A stretch of 64,000 bases of DNA from Algoriphagus resistens (GCF_001442615.1 NZ_LMXN01000001.1:496001-560000), one strand, 5' to 3'; counted from the stretch's first letter, positions 44,698 through 54,722 are shown. Notes: generated by a model not told the origin, from the letters alone. Program-made: numbers and translations.

Positions 44698-44715
44698 GAC
44701 TGAAAGAGCGAAGCT
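44698..44715 (+). promoter_or_regulatory. Shared 18-nt leader motif, copy 2
   Basis: GACTGAAAGAGCGAAGCT, one mismatch from 13236-13253, located 60 bases before the ATG of the nucleotide-sugar dehydrogenase gene. In both places it lies between a shared dyad and the first structural genes of a polysaccharide operon. Candidate 5' leader element for antitermination, RNA binding or mRNA processing. Confidence 0.55.
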
Positions 44716-44775
44716 ATATAGTTTAGAGATTGGAAGTCAGGTTTTTAAATGATTTTTAAAGAAAGTTAGTCAACT

Positions 44776-46080
44776 ATGAATATGGAATTAAAAGATGCGA
44801 AAATTGCCATTATTGGCTTAGGTTATGTGGGCCTTCCATTGGCTGTAGAGTTTGCCAAGAAATATCCTACGGTGGGATTTGACATAAATTCACAGCGGAT
44901 CGGTGAAATCAATGCCGGCAAAGACAACACTCTTGAAGTGGAAGATGAATTGCTTCAGTCCGTGTTGGTCAAAGATTTTGCCAAAGCAGGAGCAAAGGGA
45001 TTACTCCCAACCCATCAATCCGCTGATCTTGCTGACTGTACAGTTTACATAGTGACTGTACCCACTCCGACAGATAAACACAACCGTCCGGTTCTCACCC
45101 CCATGCTGAAAGCATCAGAAAATATCGGGCAATACCTCAAGCAGGGAGATGTAGTGATTTATGAATCCACTGTTTATCCAGGAGTCACTGAGGACGAATG
45201 TGTGCCGGTATTGGAAAAAGTTTCTGGACTGAAATTCAATGAGGACTTTTTTGCAGGCTACTCACCTGAGCGGATTAATCCTGGAGACAAGGAGCATACC
45301 GTTGCCAAGATTCTGAAAGTCACCTCAGGATCCACTCCTGAGATTGCGGAGTTCGTTGACCAATTATATCGTTCAGTTATAAGCGCGGGAACACACAAGG
45401 CTTCTTCAATCAAAGTAGCCGAGGCAGCTAAAGTAATTGAAAATTCCCAGCGGGATATCAACATTGCCTTTGTCAATGAACTGTCAAAGATTTTCAACCT
45501 ATTGGGAATAGATACCACTGAAGTGTTGGAAGCAGCAGGCACCAAATGGAATTTCCTTAAATTCAAGCCAGGACTGGTAGGAGGGCATTGCATAGGTGTT
45601 GATCCTTTTTATCTGGCGCAAAAGGCCCAGGAATTAGGCTATCACCCTGAGATCATTTTGGCAGGGCGCAGGTTGAATGACAGCATGGGCAAGCATGTGG
45701 CCACTGAAGTGATCAAGCTTATGATGCGCAAAAACTTAAAAGTGATAGATTCGCAGGTTTTGATTTTGGGATTTACTTTTAAAGAAGATTGCCCTGATGT
45801 CAGAAATACACGAGTCATTGATATTTACAAAGAATTATGTTCCTTTGATATACAGGTAGATGTTTATGACCCATGGGCAAATCGGGAGGAAGTGAAGCAT
45901 GAATACGGTATTGATATTCTCTCAGGAGGTCTTGTACCCGATTTATCCGGTTATTCTGCGGTGATTCTAGCTGTAGCCCATAAGGATTTTAAGTCTCTTC
46001 CTATAGCGAAATCAGACAATCAGGTTGTATTTGATGTTAAAGGAGTTTTGGAAAAAAGTTTAGTCGATTCGAGATTGTGA
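44776..46080 (+). CDS. UDP-N-acetylhexosamine 6-dehydrogenase (TviB/WbpO-like)
   Basis: 434 residues, nucleotide-sugar dehydrogenase. [20 protein letters not shown] gives the NAD site, [13 protein letters not shown] is the substrate loop, [17 protein letters not shown] is the helix region, and catalytic Cys272 lies in [15 protein letters not shown]. The ordering of these motifs marks the TviB/WbpO group (oxidising UDP-GlcNAc or UDP-GalNAc to uronic acid), distinct from the Ugd of head 1. ATG 44782 is an alternative start. It overlaps the frame of the next gene at its 3' end and begins the second operon head. Confidence 0.92.
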   Translation: MNMELKDAKIAIIGLGYVGLPLAVEFAKKYPTVGFDINSQRIGEINAGKDNTLEVEDELLQSVLVKDFAKAGAKGLLPTHQSADLADCTVYIVTVPTPTDKHNRPVLTPMLKASENIGQYLKQGDVVIYESTVYPGVTEDECVPVLEKVSGLKFNEDFFAGYSPERINPGDKEHTVAKILKVTSGSTPEIAEFVDQLYRSVISAGTHKASSIKVAEAAKVIENSQRDINIAFVNELSKIFNLLGIDTTEVLEAAGTKWNFLKFKPGLVGGHCIGVDPFYLAQKAQELGYHPEIILAGRRLNDSMGKHVATEVIKLMMRKNLKVIDSQVLILGFTFKEDCPDVRNTRVIDIYKELCSFDIQVDVYDPWANREEVKHEYGIDILSGGLVPDLSGYSAVILAVAHKDFKSLPIAKSDNQVVFDVKGVLEKSLVDSRL

Positions 46081-46118
46081 TTTTAAGATTTTGCAATAAT
46101 TTGCAACAAACAATTCCT

Positions 46119-46949
46119 ATGAAAAAAAAAATAAATAGATTTTTAGCGATTTTAATTTCAAGTATTACTTTATTTTCCTGCATTTCAAATGAGAAATTAA
46201 TTTATATGCAGGATGCTGGTAAGGACTCTAATCCAGTAATAAGTTCAAGCGAAAGAATAGGATATCACTTTGATGATTACCTGCTTCAGCAGTTTGATAT
46301 TGTAGATATCAACATCAAGACTACCAGTGAAGACTTAAATCAGATTTTTAATGCCACCTCCATGGTCAACCAAAATAACGGGATGATGGCAGGTGGTTCA
46401 CAGGCCGGAGGGGATGTTTTTTTTATGAATGGCTATACAATTGATGAGGAGGGATTGATTGAATTACCTTTGATAGGAGAAATAAATTTGGTAGGATTGA
46501 CCACAAAGGAAGCTCAAGCGAAGATAGAGGAAGAAGTCAAAAAATACGTCAATGAAGATGAGTTTTTTACCAGGGTAAGATTAGGAGGTATACGGTTCAG
46601 TGCACTGGGTGAATTTAATGCTCCTGGAAAATTAACAATTTTACAGAATAGGGTAACGATTTTTGAGGCAATTGCTGCTGCCAATGATTTGAATATTCTG
46701 GCTAAAAGAGATGAATTGGTGATTGTCAGACAATATCCTGATGGATCTCAGATCCACAGGGTAAATCTCAATGATAAAAACCTTCTGGCCTCAGATTTTT
46801 ATTTTATAAGACCGAATGATGTTCTTTATGCAGAGCCACTAAAAGTGCGTGAAGTTGGTGGTGCAACAAATTTCCTTCAGACCATTACTTTGCTGACATC
46901 AACAGTCACAGCTATTGCTTTGATTCTAACCCTTGTTAATAATAACTGA
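46119..46949 (+). CDS. Polysaccharide export lipoprotein (Wza-like), conventional size
   Basis: 276 residues from ATG 46119; a start further upstream (46077) would put 14 residues before the signal peptide. A lipoprotein signal peptide ends in TLFSC. A poly-export domain follows (about 30-150, DDYLLQQFDIVDINI; EEGLIELPLIGEINLVG), then one SLBB-like unit (FSALGEFNAPGKLTI) and a C-terminal hydrophobic helix (ITLLTSTVTAIALILTLV). It is one third the size of the giant SLBB protein of head 1. With the adjacent Wzc it forms a complete export pair. Confidence 0.92.
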   Translation: MKKKINRFLAILISSITLFSCISNEKLIYMQDAGKDSNPVISSSERIGYHFDDYLLQQFDIVDINIKTTSEDLNQIFNATSMVNQNNGMMAGGSQAGGDVFFMNGYTIDEEGLIELPLIGEINLVGLTTKEAQAKIEEEVKKYVNEDEFFTRVRLGGIRFSALGEFNAPGKLTILQNRVTIFEAIAAANDLNILAKRDELVIVRQYPDGSQIHRVNLNDKNLLASDFYFIRPNDVLYAEPLKVREVGGATNFLQTITLLTSTVTAIALILTLVNNN

Positions 46950-46951
46950 TA

Positions 46952-49312
46952 ATGGATTTCGAAAAAGAAAATGATCAATTATTTGAGCAAGAGGACAGCT
47001 CATTTGATTTGAAAACTTTCCTAAATAAAGCACTAAGAATCTGGCCTTGGATTTTGCTTTCAGTCGTACTTTTTTTAGTGGCTGCTTTTTTTTGGACTAA
47101 GACCACGTTGCCGCTCTATGAGGTAAAAAGTAAATTTTTTATAAAGGAGAAAGAAAATACGCTGGCTCTTTTTGAAAAGCCTGCAATCATGGACGTTGGG
47201 TCTATCGGTCTTCAAAATGAAGTTATCATTTTGAAATCTAAACCCATAGCTGAAAGAGCACTTAAACAGCTGGATTTTAATATTGAGTATTACAGGGAAA
47301 GTACATTTGTAAATGAAAAACTTTACAAAAATGCCCCTGTTTTAATTCAAGTTGATTGGAATTCAGCCCAAATTATTGATGGCTTGATATCTATGTCATG
47401 GGAGAGTAGTGAAACATTTACGCTAAGTTTCAATGATAAAAAATATACAAAGTATTTACCTGACGGAACTTATACTTCTTTGTACAATATACCTGAAGCT
47501 CAAACTTTCAGCTTTGGAGATTGGGTGGAAACGGATCATTTTAGAATTAAGGTAGCAAAAATAGATACAGATAGCACAGGCTCAATATTATTTAAGCTAC
47601 GGGATATTAAATCTTTGGCAAGTCATTACTCCACCCAATTACAGGTTGAAGCTGTTGAAAGGGGGGCCACTATAATGGATTTAAGTATTCACACTCCAAA
47701 TGTGTTACAGGGAGAGGAATATCTGAATACATTGATGGAAACGTATCTTGCCCTCGAACTGCAAGAAAAGAATGAGGTATATGCGAATACCATAGCTTTT
47801 ATTGACAGCCAGGTTGCTGGGGTAGCAGATGACTTGAGTGCTTTCGAGCGGGAACTTGAGGCCTTTAGGTCTGAAAACAAAATTTATGATCTTAGTACAG
47901 AAGGAGAGGCTGTTTATGAGAAATTATCAGAGCTGGAATCCCTTTTAAAAGATGAGCAATTCAAAAGAACATACTATCAAAGTTTAAAAGATTATTTGCT
48001 GCGAGAAAATTACAGAGACCTGGTAGTGCCCTCGGGAATAGGGATTGACGATCCTATATTGAATGCGTTGATAGAAAACCTTCTTGCTATGCAAGTGGAT
48101 AAATCTAGGCTTTTAGCCACTCAGACAGACATGTCCCCTGCAGTCAGAGAGGTCAATAGAAAAATAGAAGATGCCAATAGGTCTATCAGGGAAATCTTAA
48201 ACAATGTAGACGAAAATTCGCAATTAGTGATTAAAGATTTGGAATCCCGGATTGTTGATATTGAGAAGTCATTTCGTTCATTACCGCAAACCGAACAGAA
48301 TCTTATTCGAATCCAAAGGCAGTTTACGTTGAATGAGAATCTCTACACATTTCTGATGGAGAAGCGCTCAGAGGCAGCTATTACCAAAGCATCCAACACA
48401 GCCAATAATAAGATAATTGAACCTGCAGGTGGAGGTAGAAGGGTTGTGCCACAACCGCTTAGAACCTATTTAATTGCTTTGTTTCTTGGTTTCTCATTTC
48501 CGCTACTGTTTGTTTTTCTTAGGGAGTATTTTAGAACTAAAATAGAAGATGTAAAATATCTGGAGAAAAAGCTAAGGGTTCCGGTGCTGGCCACTATTTT
48601 ATTTAATAAGCTAGAAAACAACCTTGTAGTGTTAAATCATGGTAAGTCGGGTATTGCGGAAGGATTCAGATCGCTTCGGGCCAATTTAAAATTTGTGCTT
48701 CCAAATGAGAATAAGATAGCTATTATGGTGACATCTACTATCTCGGGAGAAGGAAAGACGTTTTGCGCGATGAACCTGGCCTCTGTTTATAGCTTGACAG
48801 GTAAAAAAACTATTCTGGTCGGCTGTGATATGAGAAAGCCAAAGATTTATGATGATTTTAAAATTGATAATAAAAAGGGACTTTCCACTTACCTAAGTGG
48901 TCAGGAGAAAAACTGGAAGAACGTAATCAACGAGTCTGGTTACAGCAATCTAGATATTCTTCTTTCGGGCCCTACTCCTCCTAATCCTGCAGAATTATTG
49001 TTTACAGATAGATTTAAAAACCTGATAAATGATTTAAAGGAATCATACGATGTAATTATTCTGGATACGCCTCCTATAGGTTTAGTTAGCGAGACGCTCG
49101 AACTGTTTAGCCACGTTGATCTTACGCTATTTGTTTTTAGACAGAATTTTAGTCAAAGATCTTTTGTAGATGCGCTTAATGGCATAAAAAGGAGCGCAGA
49201 AATTCGAAATATTTATGGTGTGTTCAATGGGGTAGATTCCAGAGAGGTGACCTATGGCTATGGGTATACCTATGGCTATGGTTATGGGTACTATGATGAT
49301 GATAAAAAATAA
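46952..49312 (+). CDS. Wzc-type polysaccharide co-polymerase with BY-kinase domain
   Basis: 786 residues. A first membrane helix at about 30-50, a long periplasmic region with coiled coils (about 280-450), a second helix near 505-525, then a cytoplasmic bacterial tyrosine kinase. Walker A STISGEGKT is at about 594-602, A' CDMRKPKIYD near 624, and Walker B VIILDTPPIG near 700. The tail holds eight Tyr within about 16 residues (TYGYGYTYGYGYGYY), the autophosphorylation cluster. It controls chain length and export with Wza. No Wzb-type phosphatase is found nearby. The gene starts 2 bases after wza. Confidence 0.95.
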   Translation: MDFEKENDQLFEQEDSSFDLKTFLNKALRIWPWILLSVVLFLVAAFFWTKTTLPLYEVKSKFFIKEKENTLALFEKPAIMDVGSIGLQNEVIILKSKPIAERALKQLDFNIEYYRESTFVNEKLYKNAPVLIQVDWNSAQIIDGLISMSWESSETFTLSFNDKKYTKYLPDGTYTSLYNIPEAQTFSFGDWVETDHFRIKVAKIDTDSTGSILFKLRDIKSLASHYSTQLQVEAVERGATIMDLSIHTPNVLQGEEYLNTLMETYLALELQEKNEVYANTIAFIDSQVAGVADDLSAFERELEAFRSENKIYDLSTEGEAVYEKLSELESLLKDEQFKRTYYQSLKDYLLRENYRDLVVPSGIGIDDPILNALIENLLAMQVDKSRLLATQTDMSPAVREVNRKIEDANRSIREILNNVDENSQLVIKDLESRIVDIEKSFRSLPQTEQNLIRIQRQFTLNENLYTFLMEKRSEAAITKASNTANNKIIEPAGGGRRVVPQPLRTYLIALFLGFSFPLLFVFLREYFRTKIEDVKYLEKKLRVPVLATILFNKLENNLVVLNHGKSGIAEGFRSLRANLKFVLPNENKIAIMVTSTISGEGKTFCAMNLASVYSLTGKKTILVGCDMRKPKIYDDFKIDNKKGLSTYLSGQEKNWKNVINESGYSNLDILLSGPTPPNPAELLFTDRFKNLINDLKESYDVIILDTPPIGLVSETLELFSHVDLTLFVFRQNFSQRSFVDALNGIKRSAEIRNIYGVFNGVDSREVTYGYGYTYGYGYGYYDDDKK

Positions 49313-49340
49313 AGAAACAGCCCATTAATTTCGTAATACA

Positions 49341-49371
49341 ACAAATCAGGCCTATTTCAGGCCTGATTTGT
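49341..49371 (+). terminator. Hairpin after the Wzc gene
   Basis: Exact 13-nt arms ACAAATCAGGCCT (49341-49353) and AGGCCTGATTTGT (49359-49371) with a 5-nt loop. No real T tract follows, and the next gene starts 18 bases later, so it may only attenuate transcription from the export genes into the glycosyltransferase genes. Confidence 0.6.
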
Positions 49372-49388
49372 TATTGTAACATATACCC

Positions 49389-51188
49389 ATGAGTTTGTTG
49401 ACTGATATAAAGAAGAGATACTTTAAGTACTTTTCTTTGTTTTATAAGTACTTAAAGCATAGGATTTTTGTTTTATTATCCTTAAGCTTTTTTGTAGGGA
49501 TTTTTGATGGTTTTGGAATAGCCCTATTCATACCATTGATCCAGTCATCTATTGGTGGAGAAGGTGAATTGACGGAATCTTTAGGGAATTTTAAGTTTAT
49601 CTTTGAGTTCTTTGAAGGAATGGGATTGGATATCACGGTTACATTTTTACTGGGATTAATGATATTCCTGTTCCTACTCAAAGGATTTTTTAAATTTTTG
49701 GACACGTATTATAAAACGCTTCTTCAGTCCTACTTTGTCAAAAATTTAAGGTATAAAATGGTAAATTCTTTGGAAGAAATGAAATTTACCCATTTTACTA
49801 CCATGGATGCGGGTGAAATCCAGAATACCTTATCAGGTGAGGTGTATAAGGTTACCGCTTCTTTCATAGCATATTTTAATACGGTTCAATCTTTCGTATT
49901 GTTGCTTGTTTATTTTGCTTTGGCATTCTTTTCAAATTGGCAATTTGCACTGCTGGTTTCTATAGGTGGAGGACTTTCCAATTTTCTTTTTAAGCGATTG
50001 TATTATTCCACCGAGAAAGCCAGTAAGGGGATTTCCACTTCAAGTCACACTTTTCAGTCTTATATTATTCAAGCCGTACAGCATTTTAAATACCTAAAAG
50101 CAACTTCACATTTTGATATTTATAAGAAAAAGGTACTTGCGACTATTGATCAGATAGAGGGAAACCAGCGTAAAATAGGTTTTTACAATGCGATACTCTC
50201 TGGAACACGGGAGCCTATAATTTTAATTGTAATAATTCTGGTAGTAATTATTCAGATAAGCTTTATCGGAGGTGATTTTTCGACAATTGCTATGAGCTTG
50301 ATGTTTTTCTACCGCTCGATGGTGCATGTGATTGCTATCCAATCCAGCTGGCAAGGCTTCATTTCAAATATAGGAGGCATTTACTCTGCTGAGAGCCTGA
50401 TTGAGACGATGGAATCCGGCAAGGAAGATGCTGTTGAAAGTGATTTTCAACTGAAGTCTTTCAATTACAAAATTGAAGATGTTGAGTTTAGCTATGGGGA
50501 TACGGCTCCAATTTTGAAAAATATAAACACAGAATTTGGTGAAAAGGAAACAATTGCTTTTGTTGGGCCGAGTGGTGGAGGTAAATCAACCTTCATCAAT
50601 ATGATTGTTGGGTTGATTAAACCTACTAAAGGTAAAATATTAGTAGGAGGGATTGAACTTAATAGCTTGAATATTAACAAATTCAGAAAAAGAGTAGGTT
50701 ATATTACGCAAGAACCGGTCATTTTCAATGACTCGGTATTTAATAATGTCACATTCTGGAGTAATCCTGATCCGGAAAATGTTAGGCGTTTTTATCATGC
50801 GCTTGAACTTGCCAAAATGGACGGTTTCGTTAAAGGAATGTCAAATGGACATAATACAATACTAGGTGATAATGGGATGATTCTAAGTGGAGGGCAAAAG
50901 CAACGTATTTCCATAGCAAGGGAAATTTACAAGAATGTGGACATTTTGGTTTTTGATGAAGCAACCTCAGCATTGGATAGCCAGACGGAGCGTGATATTC
51001 AAAACAACATTGATTCACTGAAAGGTAAGTTTTCTATTTTTATAGTAGCCCACAGATTGAGCACAATACGTAAAGCTGACAGAATTATCTTGCTCGAAAG
51101 CGGTGAAATCGTAGAGCAAGGTGATTTTGAGTATTTGCTTGGAAACAGTCCTAAGTTCAACCACATGGTTAGCTACCAAAAGTTCTAG
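49389..51188 (+). CDS. ABC transporter, fused permease and ATPase (PglK/MsbA-like flippase), copy 2
   Basis: 599 residues, same layout as the transporter at 18058-19836. Six-helix membrane domain (about 20-335), ATPase with Walker A GPSGGGKS at 393-400, LSGGQKQRIS, ILVFDEATSALD and AHRLST. It begins LLTDIKKRYFKYFSLFYKYL, an N-terminal amphipathic stretch also seen in copy 1. The two are clear paralogues, one per operon head. It likely flips lipid-linked repeat units made by the downstream transferases. Confidence 0.9.
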   Translation: MSLLTDIKKRYFKYFSLFYKYLKHRIFVLLSLSFFVGIFDGFGIALFIPLIQSSIGGEGELTESLGNFKFIFEFFEGMGLDITVTFLLGLMIFLFLLKGFFKFLDTYYKTLLQSYFVKNLRYKMVNSLEEMKFTHFTTMDAGEIQNTLSGEVYKVTASFIAYFNTVQSFVLLLVYFALAFFSNWQFALLVSIGGGLSNFLFKRLYYSTEKASKGISTSSHTFQSYIIQAVQHFKYLKATSHFDIYKKKVLATIDQIEGNQRKIGFYNAILSGTREPIILIVIILVVIIQISFIGGDFSTIAMSLMFFYRSMVHVIAIQSSWQGFISNIGGIYSAESLIETMESGKEDAVESDFQLKSFNYKIEDVEFSYGDTAPILKNINTEFGEKETIAFVGPSGGGKSTFINMIVGLIKPTKGKILVGGIELNSLNINKFRKRVGYITQEPVIFNDSVFNNVTFWSNPDPENVRRFYHALELAKMDGFVKGMSNGHNTILGDNGMILSGGQKQRISIAREIYKNVDILVFDEATSALDSQTERDIQNNIDSLKGKFSIFIVAHRLSTIRKADRIILLESGEIVEQGDFEYLLGNSPKFNHMVSYQKF

Positions 51189-51193
51189 ATAAG

Positions 51194-52201
51194 ATGAGGG
51201 TAGGAGAAAATCCAACTAAAAACATTAGCTCAGAGATATCCTCTGCAGTTTACCATAGAATTATTCTCCCTGTATTCATTCCAAATCTCGTTGATTCCTA
51301 TTTCAAAAGTTCTTTGGATATTCTGAAGTTGAATCTGGAATCCTTATTATTTACTATACATGATAGGAGCAGGATCACCGTAGTAAATAATGGATGCTGT
51401 CAGGAAGTAAGAGAATACTTGGAAAGGATGTATAATGAATTTCCGCTTTTCGATCAGCTCTATCATTCCAAAACTAATCTGGGGAAGATAAATGCAGTCT
51501 ATTCAGGTATAAAAAGTAATATAGAAGAACTGATAACCGTTACCGATGCGGATGTAATGTTCAAGTCAGGTTGGCAGAATGCCGTAGAAGAGATTTTTTA
51601 TGAGTTCCCTGAGGCGGGGATGGTATCTCCAGTACCTCACAGCTTAGGCTTTATAAATTTTTCTAACGCCACTACCTATTATGGATTATTTAAAGGGAAG
51701 TTATACTTTGATGAAGTGAGAGATCCTGATGGCTTAAAAAAGTTCGAAAATAGTATCCAGCGTACTATCCTAAAACCTATCCATTATCAAAAGTATTTGG
51801 TGGTAGACAATGGACGGGCAAAAGGTGTCATGGGCTGTGGGCATTTTGTAGCAACTTATCGAAGGGATGTATTTTCGTTTGCCCCGAATTTTCCTGCCAG
51901 GGATTTTTTATCCACTCGATCTGATAACGATTATCTTGATATGCCAAATGATAAGGGAGGCTTTTTAAGGATGGCCACCTTGAATAATTATGGCTATCAT
52001 CTTGGGAACGTCCATGAACCTTGGATGGATGTGGAATTGGAAAAGATAAAGGCAGCACCTGTGGAAGAGAAATATTATAATTTTCCAGTTCCCAAGCCCT
52101 TAACAAGAATACAGTATAAAATCGGGTGGTTTTTCAACCGTTTACTCCTTCATAAGTTTAGGAAGCAGTTTTTTAAATCGAAAGGAGTTATAGGCTATTA
52201 A
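51194..52201 (+). CDS. Family 2-like glycosyltransferase
   Basis: 335 residues, GT-A fold. Start YHRIILPVFIPNLVDSYFKS, ITVVNNGCCQEVREYL, then NLGKINAVYSGIKSN and the DxD motif in VTDADVMFKSGW. DVFSFAPNFP and ARDFLSTRSDND suggest the substrate pocket. It is less canonical than the other GT2 proteins but the fold is convincing. It is spaced 5 bases from the ABC gene. Confidence 0.85.
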   Translation: MRVGENPTKNISSEISSAVYHRIILPVFIPNLVDSYFKSSLDILKLNLESLLFTIHDRSRITVVNNGCCQEVREYLERMYNEFPLFDQLYHSKTNLGKINAVYSGIKSNIEELITVTDADVMFKSGWQNAVEEIFYEFPEAGMVSPVPHSLGFINFSNATTYYGLFKGKLYFDEVRDPDGLKKFENSIQRTILKPIHYQKYLVVDNGRAKGVMGCGHFVATYRRDVFSFAPNFPARDFLSTRSDNDYLDMPNDKGGFLRMATLNNYGYHLGNVHEPWMDVELEKIKAAPVEEKYYNFPVPKPLTRIQYKIGWFFNRLLLHKFRKQFFKSKGVIGY

Positions 52202-52202
52202 T

Positions 52203-53288
52203 ATGCAAGTAAAGCGTTTGATGATCAGTAATATAGGTCTTCCTGCATCCACCATAGGGAGCTGGACCAACTATATAGATAAGTTCAACAGGGAGGAAAT
52301 TTACTTTGATTATATTTTGTCACCAAGCCAGGTTTCTGACACTAGATACATCCGGTGTATTAAAAATAAATGGATTACGTATACCCCTTGGTTAAGAAAG
52401 TATCAACTGTTAAAGTGGGTTGCAAAAGATTTTATCAAAGCTATTCAAGGATTATGTGGAAATGAAATATTGTTGAAGGTGGTGGTATTTGACGACCTTG
52501 CATTGCTTGAAGCTATAGCTTTAGAAAAAGAAAAATTCAAAGGGAGAGTCGAGCTTGTGTTTTTCTTTCACGGGTTTGAACTTAAGCTTTCAGATAATAT
52601 CCAAGAGCGAGTAGATAAATTGCTGTTTTTAAGTAAAACTAGTTATTTACATAGTCTCCAAAATAGTGTGAAATTTGTACCTGAAGTCGCAGTGGTTGGA
52701 AATGGAGTAGATTCAAATAAGTTTTTTCCGCTAGATGATAGAGAGAAACAACAAGTAAGAGAATCACTGTCAATCCCCCCCAATACGGTTGTGGTGAGCT
52801 GGATGGCTAATGACAGACCCGTCAAGGGGCTTCATATTTTCATAAAAGTAGTAGAGCACATTCTGAAGAACCATAGCAATGTTTATGCATTGATCATTGG
52901 AGCCAAACCAGATATCTCTTTAAATAATCCTCGGATTAAGCAAGTAGGCCGTATTCCTCATGATACTATAGCTTCATATTTACAGGCTTCTGATTTTTAT
53001 TTTTTTACTTCCTTATGGAAAGAAGGATTTGGATTGTCTGTGGTTGAAGCTGCTAAATGTGGGAATTGGATAATTACCTCTGAGAATGGAAGTATACCCG
53101 AAGTACTACAAGGTGTTCCTAGTGTTTATTTTGTGAAGTACCCAAATATAGTTCATGAATGGTGTAATACTTTTGAGCTAGCATTTGCTGAATTCATAAA
53201 GACTAGCTATTCAATAAGTTTCACTAAAAGTTATGATTTGCATACTTATCAAGAATGGAAATCAAAATTTGTAGATGCAGTAGGCTAA
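52203..53288 (+). CDS. Family 4 glycosyltransferase
   Basis: 361 residues, GT-B fold. N-terminal NIGLPASTIGSWTNYIDKF is unusual, since the GG motif is replaced by a Ser/Trp pair. The donor domain has VSWMANDRPVKGLHIFIKVV, ALIIGAKPD and the EX7E motif in EGFGLSVVEAAKCGNWIITS. It begins 1 base after the previous gene. Confidence 0.88.
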   Translation: MQVKRLMISNIGLPASTIGSWTNYIDKFNREEIYFDYILSPSQVSDTRYIRCIKNKWITYTPWLRKYQLLKWVAKDFIKAIQGLCGNEILLKVVVFDDLALLEAIALEKEKFKGRVELVFFFHGFELKLSDNIQERVDKLLFLSKTSYLHSLQNSVKFVPEVAVVGNGVDSNKFFPLDDREKQQVRESLSIPPNTVVVSWMANDRPVKGLHIFIKVVEHILKNHSNVYALIIGAKPDISLNNPRIKQVGRIPHDTIASYLQASDFYFFTSLWKEGFGLSVVEAAKCGNWIITSENGSIPEVLQGVPSVYFVKYPNIVHEWCNTFELAFAEFIKTSYSISFTKSYDLHTYQEWKSKFVDAVG

Positions 53289-53292
53289 AGCG

Positions 53293-54720
53293 ATGACCAA
53301 TACCCAATCAAAATTAAACGATGTCTTGTCTCCAAAGAAAATATTAATTATAGTTCCAGATGGAATAGGTGTTAGGAACTATTTATATTCAACTCATTTT
53401 GAAAAATTAGCTAAAAATGCAGAAGTAAGTATTTGGTCAGGTGTTCCTACTGAAGTATTGTTGAAGAATTTGAAGATATCTCAAAACAATACGGTCTCGA
53501 TAGCAGACTTATCGCTCTTTAGCCAACCTATACTATCTAGATTTTTTTGGGAAACTGCTTCCTGGGCCAGATTAAAGTTTTTTTCCAGAGAGGTTAAAAA
53601 TAAAAGTTTGTTGTTTAACAGGGCCAATGCGAAATGGAGCCGTGTATGGAGATTGTTTTTATTTTGTACGCGGTTTTTAGGTACACTGATCTCTTGGAAT
53701 TACAGGTTGATATCACTTTGTGATAAATTGAGCAAGCGTTTCTGGGGTGAGAAAACTATACGTTTTTATCAAAAACTACTGCAACACGGAGAATTTGATT
53801 CCATATTAATCACTCATCAGCGTGTTGCCCAGCTGATGCCCATATGTATAGCTGCCAATAGATTGGGAGTGAAGGTTACAAGTGTGATATTTTCCTGGGA
53901 TAATATCCCTAAAGCTAAATTGGCTATACAAGCAGATTATTTCCTGGTTTGGTCGGAACACATGAAAGAAGAGCTTCAACTTTATTACAGGGAGATAAAA
54001 GCAGAAAATATTTTCATCACCGGGACTCCCCAGTTTGAGTTTTATTTTCAGCAGGAGAGGATTCTTCCAAGAAATGAGTTTGCCCAGAGGTTTGGCTTGG
54101 ACATTAATCGCACGTGGATCTGTTATAGCGGGGATGATACCACTACCTCACCTTATGACGAACGATATCTTGAAGATGTATTAGAGGCTATTGCCACAAT
54201 TGAGGAGGATATTAGGCCGCATGTGATCTTCAGAAGGGCTCCGGTTGATTTCTCTGACAGATATGACCGAGTCCGGGAAAAATTCAAAAGCCTTGTAACA
54301 TTTATTGATCCTATCTTGCTATCTGATAGCACTATATGGAATGGTTTTCTTACTTCTCCGGAAGATGTAAATTTATTAGTAAATATGGTTAGGCATTGTG
54401 AACTCGTAATCAATATAGGATCCACCATGGCCCATGATTTTGCCGTTTACGATAAGCCTTGCATATATATAAATTACAATGTAGCAAATAGAATAAATTG
54501 GAGCATCAATACTATTTATAAGTTCGAGCATTTTCGGTCAATGGATGGAATGAATCCGGTAATATTTCTGAATGATAATTCGAAATGGGCTGAAACAATA
54601 AAGTACGTTATGTCAAATCCAGACAAGGTTGCTATTGACCGGAAGAAATGGTTAAGAAAGATCGTATTACATCCTCTCGAAAAGTCTTCTGACCGGATAA
54701 TAGACCAATTGCTTAAATAA
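53293..54720 (+). CDS. GT-B-like transferase, unassigned family
   Basis: 475 residues. The N-terminal VSPKKILIIVPDGIGVRNYL-like start (LSPKKILIIVPDG) is a Rossmann strand. The middle holds VKVTSVIFSWDNIPKAKLA and DYFLVWSEHMKEEL, and the C-terminal half holds VINIGSTMAHDFAVYDKPCIYI, the nucleotide-binding pattern of CDP-glycerol/UDP-GlcNAc 2-epimerase-like GT-B proteins. A basic amphipathic region near residues 130-165 may contact the membrane. I cannot assign a family or product; by context it is a transferase in repeat-unit assembly. Confidence 0.7.
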   Translation: MTNTQSKLNDVLSPKKILIIVPDGIGVRNYLYSTHFEKLAKNAEVSIWSGVPTEVLLKNLKISQNNTVSIADLSLFSQPILSRFFWETASWARLKFFSREVKNKSLLFNRANAKWSRVWRLFLFCTRFLGTLISWNYRLISLCDKLSKRFWGEKTIRFYQKLLQHGEFDSILITHQRVAQLMPICIAANRLGVKVTSVIFSWDNIPKAKLAIQADYFLVWSEHMKEELQLYYREIKAENIFITGTPQFEFYFQQERILPRNEFAQRFGLDINRTWICYSGDDTTTSPYDERYLEDVLEAIATIEEDIRPHVIFRRAPVDFSDRYDRVREKFKSLVTFIDPILLSDSTIWNGFLTSPEDVNLLVNMVRHCELVINIGSTMAHDFAVYDKPCIYINYNVANRINWSINTIYKFEHFRSMDGMNPVIFLNDNSKWAETIKYVMSNPDKVAIDRKKWLRKIVLHPLEKSSDRIIDQLLK

Positions 54721-54722
54721 TT

